64,000 bases of DNA from an uncultured Clostridia bacterium (GTDB lineage: Bacteria; Bacillota; Clostridia; Christensenellales; Borkfalkiaceae). Below the pieces are notes generated by a model. The model did no database searches. It was given only the letters and a program-made list of their open reading frames with translations, and was not told the DNA's origin. The position numbers and the translations under genes are program-made. Location: the NCBI GenBank assembly GCA_947630115.1, contig CANRGG010000001.1, positions 1 to 64,000 of the forward strand. Reading direction: 5' to 3'. Within the stretch, counting starts at the first letter, position 1. Every line of letters starts with the position of its first letter. This document shows positions 62,132 to 64,000 of this stretch, in pieces.

Positions 62132-63951
62132 AGATCCTTCTTGTCGGCAACCCCAACGCGGGCAAGAGCACTCTCTTCAACGCGCTCACGGGCGGGAACG
62201 CGAAGGTCGGAAATTGGCACGGCGTGACGGTCGGCGCGCTCGAAAAGGAGGCAAAACTCGGCAAATTCCGGGCAAAAGTGTGCGATCTTCCCGGCATTTA
62301 CTCTCTCGAGGGCATGAGCATGGAGGAAAAGGGCGCGGCTCGGTACGTCAAAGCGCATGAAAACGCCTTTTTGCTGTTCGTCACCGAATGCGGCGCCTTG
62401 GAGCGGATCCTGCCCCTTCTTTCGGGACTTGCCCGCGACGGGAAATGCGCGCTGGTCTTGACGAAAAAGCGGCAGTTTCTCCGGCGGGGCGGGAGCCTCG
62501 ACGAAGAGACCCTCCGAAGAGAGCTCTCCCTGCCCGTCTTTTGCGCGGAAGGGCTGTCAAGGCGGGCGCTGCGGGAAAAAGTCGCAAATCTCATCGAAAA
62601 CGAGGAAGTTGCTCGTTCGTCCGCAGACGCGGGGCGGGGCTCCGTCACGGCGCAGCGCGCGAAGCGGTATGCGCAGAGCCTCTATGGATACCGCCGCCCG
62701 AGCGAGGAACTCTCCAAGACGGAAAAACTGCTCGCAAACGGGTTTGTGGCGATCCCGCTCTTCTTCGCGGCGCTGGGGCTCTCCTTTTACATCACCTTTG
62801 CGCCGGGACTTCTGGGCGATTTTTTGAAAACTGCGATCGACAAATTTTTCTCGGAATATCTGGCGGGCTTTGCGGGGAAGATCTCCTCGCCCGTTCTGCG
62901 CGGGTTCGTGTGCGACGGGCTTTTGAAGAGCCTCGGGAGCGTCCTCTGTTTCCTGCCGCAGATCGCGCTGCTCTTTCTGTTTTTGCTCCTCATGGAGGAG
63001 AGCGGCTTTCTCTCGAGGCTCGCGATGCTCACCGACGGCGTGTTCCAGAAGGTGGGCCTTTCGGGCAGGGCGATGTTCTCGCTGCTCATGGGGTTCGGCT
63101 GCAGCGCGGCGGCGATCATGACGACGCGCGCCTTGGACGACAAGAAGATCCAGAAAAGGGTCATTCTATGTTTGCCCTATATCTCATGCAGCGCAAAACT
63201 GCCCGTCTATCTCACCTTGTCCGCCTCCTTTTTCCAGGATCCCTTTCTCGCGGTGCTTCTTTTATATGCGCTCGGCGTGGGGCTCTCCTTTGCGGTCGCC
63301 CTCTTTTTGAAGCGCGAGGCGCCGCCCTTCGTCATGGAACTTGCGCCGCTGCAAATTCCCCGTCCGGGATTTCTCGCAAAATCCTTGTATTTTCAGATCA
63401 AACAGTTTATAATAAAGCTCGGGACGGTCATCCTCGCCTTTTTTCTCGCGTCCTGGCTGCTCTCCTCTTTCCGCTGGGATTTCACCTATTGCGCCCCGGA
63501 TGAGAGCATTCTCGCCTCCGTCTGCGGGGGGCTCAAATATCTGTTTGCACCCATCGGCTGCTGTGATTGGAAGATCGCCTATGCCGCGCTCTCGGGGTTG
63601 GTCGCCAAGGAGAATGTTGCGGGCGCGCTCTCGATGTTCTACGGCGGGTTTCCCTACTCCGCGGCGAGCGCATTCGCCTTTGCGGTGTTCCTGCTCGCCT
63701 GCTCGCCCTGCGTTTCGGCGATCGCGGCGAGCGCCAAAGAGCTCGGATGGCGCACGGCGCTCTGGAACGCCCTCATGCAGACGGTCTCCGCCCTTCTTCT
63801 GAGCTATCTCGTCTACTTTCTCCTGACGGGCGGGGGGATCTATCTGCTGCTTCTGCTCATTCCGCTCTTTGCGGCGCTTCTGATAAGGAAAAACAAAGAT
63901 GAAAAAATTCACGGTTCAAAACGAGGATTCTCTTCAAAACTTCACCGATAA
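62107..63951 (+). CDS. feoB: Ferrous iron transporter B, divergent G domain
   Basis: This 614-residue protein has an N-terminal G domain and about ten membrane helices for Fe(II) uptake. G1 is GNPNAGKST, the switch I Thr is in GVTVG, and G3 is DLPGIYSL. The G4 motif, normally NxxD, reads LVLTKKR (residues 119-122 TKKR), so the guanine-specificity Asp is missing. The membrane core keeps GFGCSAAAIMTTR and ISCSAKLPVYL, with the FeoB cysteines, and ALSGLVAKENVAG. GGAAGGAGG fixes the start. It is shorter than many FeoB proteins (~650-770). Confidence 0.9.
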   Translation: MRERLQGVEILLVGNPNAGKSTLFNALTGGNAKVGNWHGVTVGALEKEAKLGKFRAKVCDLPGIYSLEGMSMEEKGAARYVKAHENAFLLFVTECGALERILPLLSGLARDGKCALVLTKKRQFLRRGGSLDEETLRRELSLPVFCAEGLSRRALREKVANLIENEEVARSSADAGRGSVTAQRAKRYAQSLYGYRRPSEELSKTEKLLANGFVAIPLFFAALGLSFYITFAPGLLGDFLKTAIDKFFSEYLAGFAGKISSPVLRGFVCDGLLKSLGSVLCFLPQIALLFLFLLLMEESGFLSRLAMLTDGVFQKVGLSGRAMFSLLMGFGCSAAAIMTTRALDDKKIQKRVILCLPYISCSAKLPVYLTLSASFFQDPFLAVLLLYALGVGLSFAVALFLKREAPPFVMELAPLQIPRPGFLAKSLYFQIKQFIIKLGTVILAFFLASWLLSSFRWDFTYCAPDESILASVCGGLKYLFAPIGCCDWKIAYAALSGLVAKENVAGALSMFYGGFPYSAASAFAFAVFLLACSPCVSAIAASAKELGWRTALWNALMQTVSALLLSYLVYFLLTGGGIYLLLLLIPLFAALLIRKNKDEKIHGSKRGFSSKLHR

Positions 63952-64000
63952 CCACTATGCGCAGGCGTCCTTTTGCTTCCGCACCCTTCTGAAAGACCGC
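63899..64000 (+). CDS. RluA-family pseudouridine synthase, N-terminal fragment (runs off window)
   Basis: The last 34 codons encode MKKFTVQNEDSLQNFTDN, then HYAQASFCFRTLLKDR. That pattern is typical of the S4-like N-terminus of RluA-type pseudouridine synthases. AAGGA lies upstream of the ATG. The gene overlaps feoB by 53 nt, which is long but gives a plausible start. The catalytic HRLD region lies beyond the window, so the call is tentative. Confidence 0.6.
   Translation, partial: MKKFTVQNEDSLQNFTDNHYAQASFCFRTLLKDR

Overview
This 64 kb window looks like a stretch of housekeeping chromosome from a GC-rich, spore-forming member of the Clostridia (Bacillota). The evidence is the zinc-type S14 protein, an intact pro-sigma-K gene, a YlbJ-type sporulation membrane protein beside coaD, the ispG-[polC locus]-rimP-nusA-ylxR-ylxQ-infB order, dgt-dnaG-rpoD-trmK, and consensus TTGACA/TATAAT promoters with AGGAGG-type ribosome binding sites. 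An uncultured gut lineage such as Christensenellales would fit, but that placement is inference. Almost all genes lie on the + strand; only ylbJ is on the - strand. I found no rRNA or tRNA genes, CRISPR array, prophage or insertion sequence.

Layout. 1-3415: the 3' end of rny, then a flippase-like membrane protein with pssA and psd (phosphatidylethanolamine synthesis). 3465-19605: the S10-spc-alpha ribosomal supercluster from rpsJ to rplQ, including secY, adk, map, infA and rpoA, with two promoters (before rpsJ and before rpsM), each followed by a long structured leader. 19667-23485: an M18 aminopeptidase and two tandem YitT proteins. 23458-35542: nrdR, ispG and a polymerase-less PolC-like exonuclease, then rimP, nusA, ylxR, ylxQ, infB, rbfA, nrnA, truB, ribF and an endonuclease IV-like gene, nearly all overlapping by a few bases. 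35577-37302: an M24 peptidase and efp. 37357-43963: a patatin-like lipase, a ComEC-like metallo-hydrolase and the shikimate genes aroC-aroB-aroE-aroQ-aroK plus an SDR. 43984-50141: a 42-bp palindrome, then dgt, dnaG, rpoD, trmK, nif3-like and a zinc-ribbon coiled-coil protein. 50185-54591: alr, 5-formyl-THF cyclo-ligase, rsmD, coaD, then ylbJ (-) diverging from ylbK. 54730-64000: an ABC-F ATPase, sigK, two RNA-modification enzymes, a large unknown surface protein, DUF378, feoA-feoB and the start of a pseudouridine synthase.

The genes mainly serve translation, RNA maturation, replication priming, basal transcription, and phospholipid, isoprenoid, shikimate, folate and CoA metabolism. The points most worth a second look are the PolC locus reduced to its N-terminal, OB-fold and exonuclease parts; the long palindrome upstream of dgt; the structured leaders of the two ribosomal operons; two genes whose consensus promoters put the start codon at about +1 (leaderless mRNAs); a FeoB lacking its guanine-specificity motif; and a 768-residue surface protein of unknown family.
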